This document shows positions 5,558 to 5,623 of a stretch of DNA of 5,623 nucleotides, piece by piece; position 1 is the first letter of the stretch; each line of letters starts with the position of its first letter. Source of the stretch: Porphyromonadaceae bacterium UBA7141 (GTDB lineage Bacteria > Bacteroidota > Bacteroidia > Bacteroidales > Muribaculaceae); assembly GCA_002491945.1 (NCBI GenBank), contig DKWX01000033.1, positions 1 to 5,623 of the forward strand. Direction: 5' to 3'. The notes below the pieces were generated by a model. The model did no database searches and was not told where the DNA came from. It saw nothing but the letters and a program-made list of their open reading frames with translations. The translations under genes were made by a program, and so were the position numbers.

Positions 5558-5623
5558 AAATTTAACCGATAGTATTTGAATGGAAATCGTTTATACAATC
5601 TACGGCTTCTTTTTTGCCGCTTC
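5558..5623. other. Downstream intergenic end of window
   Basis: These 66 bases are AT-rich and show no gene start that I can support. The only structure is a 4-bp CGGC/GCCG pairing (5603-5606 and 5616-5619) around a T-rich loop, which is too weak to name. The window ends before the next gene can be judged. Confidence 0.4.

Noticed and set aside
5603..5619. CGGC/GCCG hairpin with T-rich loop near the window end
   Set aside because: Four base pairs with a 9-base loop is expected by chance, and the T run is in the loop rather than after the stem.
1..5623. CRISPR array, tRNA, insertion sequence or other mobile element
   Set aside because: No regularly spaced repeats, no cloverleaf, and no transposase or integrase motif were seen on either strand.

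Overview
The window looks chromosomal and comes from a member of the Bacteroidota, most likely a gut Bacteroidales. A Muribaculaceae-like genome is my best guess, but that is inference. The pointers are a Bacteroidales-like 5S rRNA 3' end, promoter boxes of the Bacteroides type (TAnnTTTG), weak Shine-Dalgarno signals, and two secreted proteins ending in PGIY-type C-terminal tails like those of type IX secretion (T9SS) cargo.

Layout. Bases 1-47 are the 3' end of a 5S rRNA, closed by a perfect 15-bp terminator hairpin (51-85). Behind it, at 121-175, is a diverged copy of the 5S 3' arm, and at 190-200 an inverted copy of the 5S 3' terminus; both look like relics. An AT-rich stretch of about 420 bases (201-618) holds two candidate promoters and two partial copies of a TAAGTAAG-rich repeat, but no gene that I can see. 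A Crp/Fnr-family regulator follows at 619-1206. The 259-bp gap after it holds a perfect FNR-type operator, ATTGAT-N4-ATCAAT, about 22 bp upstream of a perfect -7 box. Next come a 746-residue secreted modular protein (1466-3706: propeller-like region, two FN3-like domains, choice-of-anchor-J-like domain, C-terminal tail) and an M6-family secreted metalloprotease (3808-5526). The two are separated by a 101-bp gap with two mutually exclusive hairpins. A perfect 24-bp palindrome just after the protease stop probably ends transcription.

How it may work together (inference). The Crp/Fnr protein keeps the E-x-x-[S/C]-R pattern in its recognition helix, the FNR-type code for TTGA half-sites. A perfect TTGAT-N4-ATCAA site lies next to its gene, at a class II activator position ahead of the secreted pair. 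The simplest model is a local regulator switching on a co-transcribed unit that exports a binding/adhesin-like protein and a zinc protease, both displayed or released through the same T9SS-like tail. This regulator-operator-cargo arrangement is the most interesting signal here.
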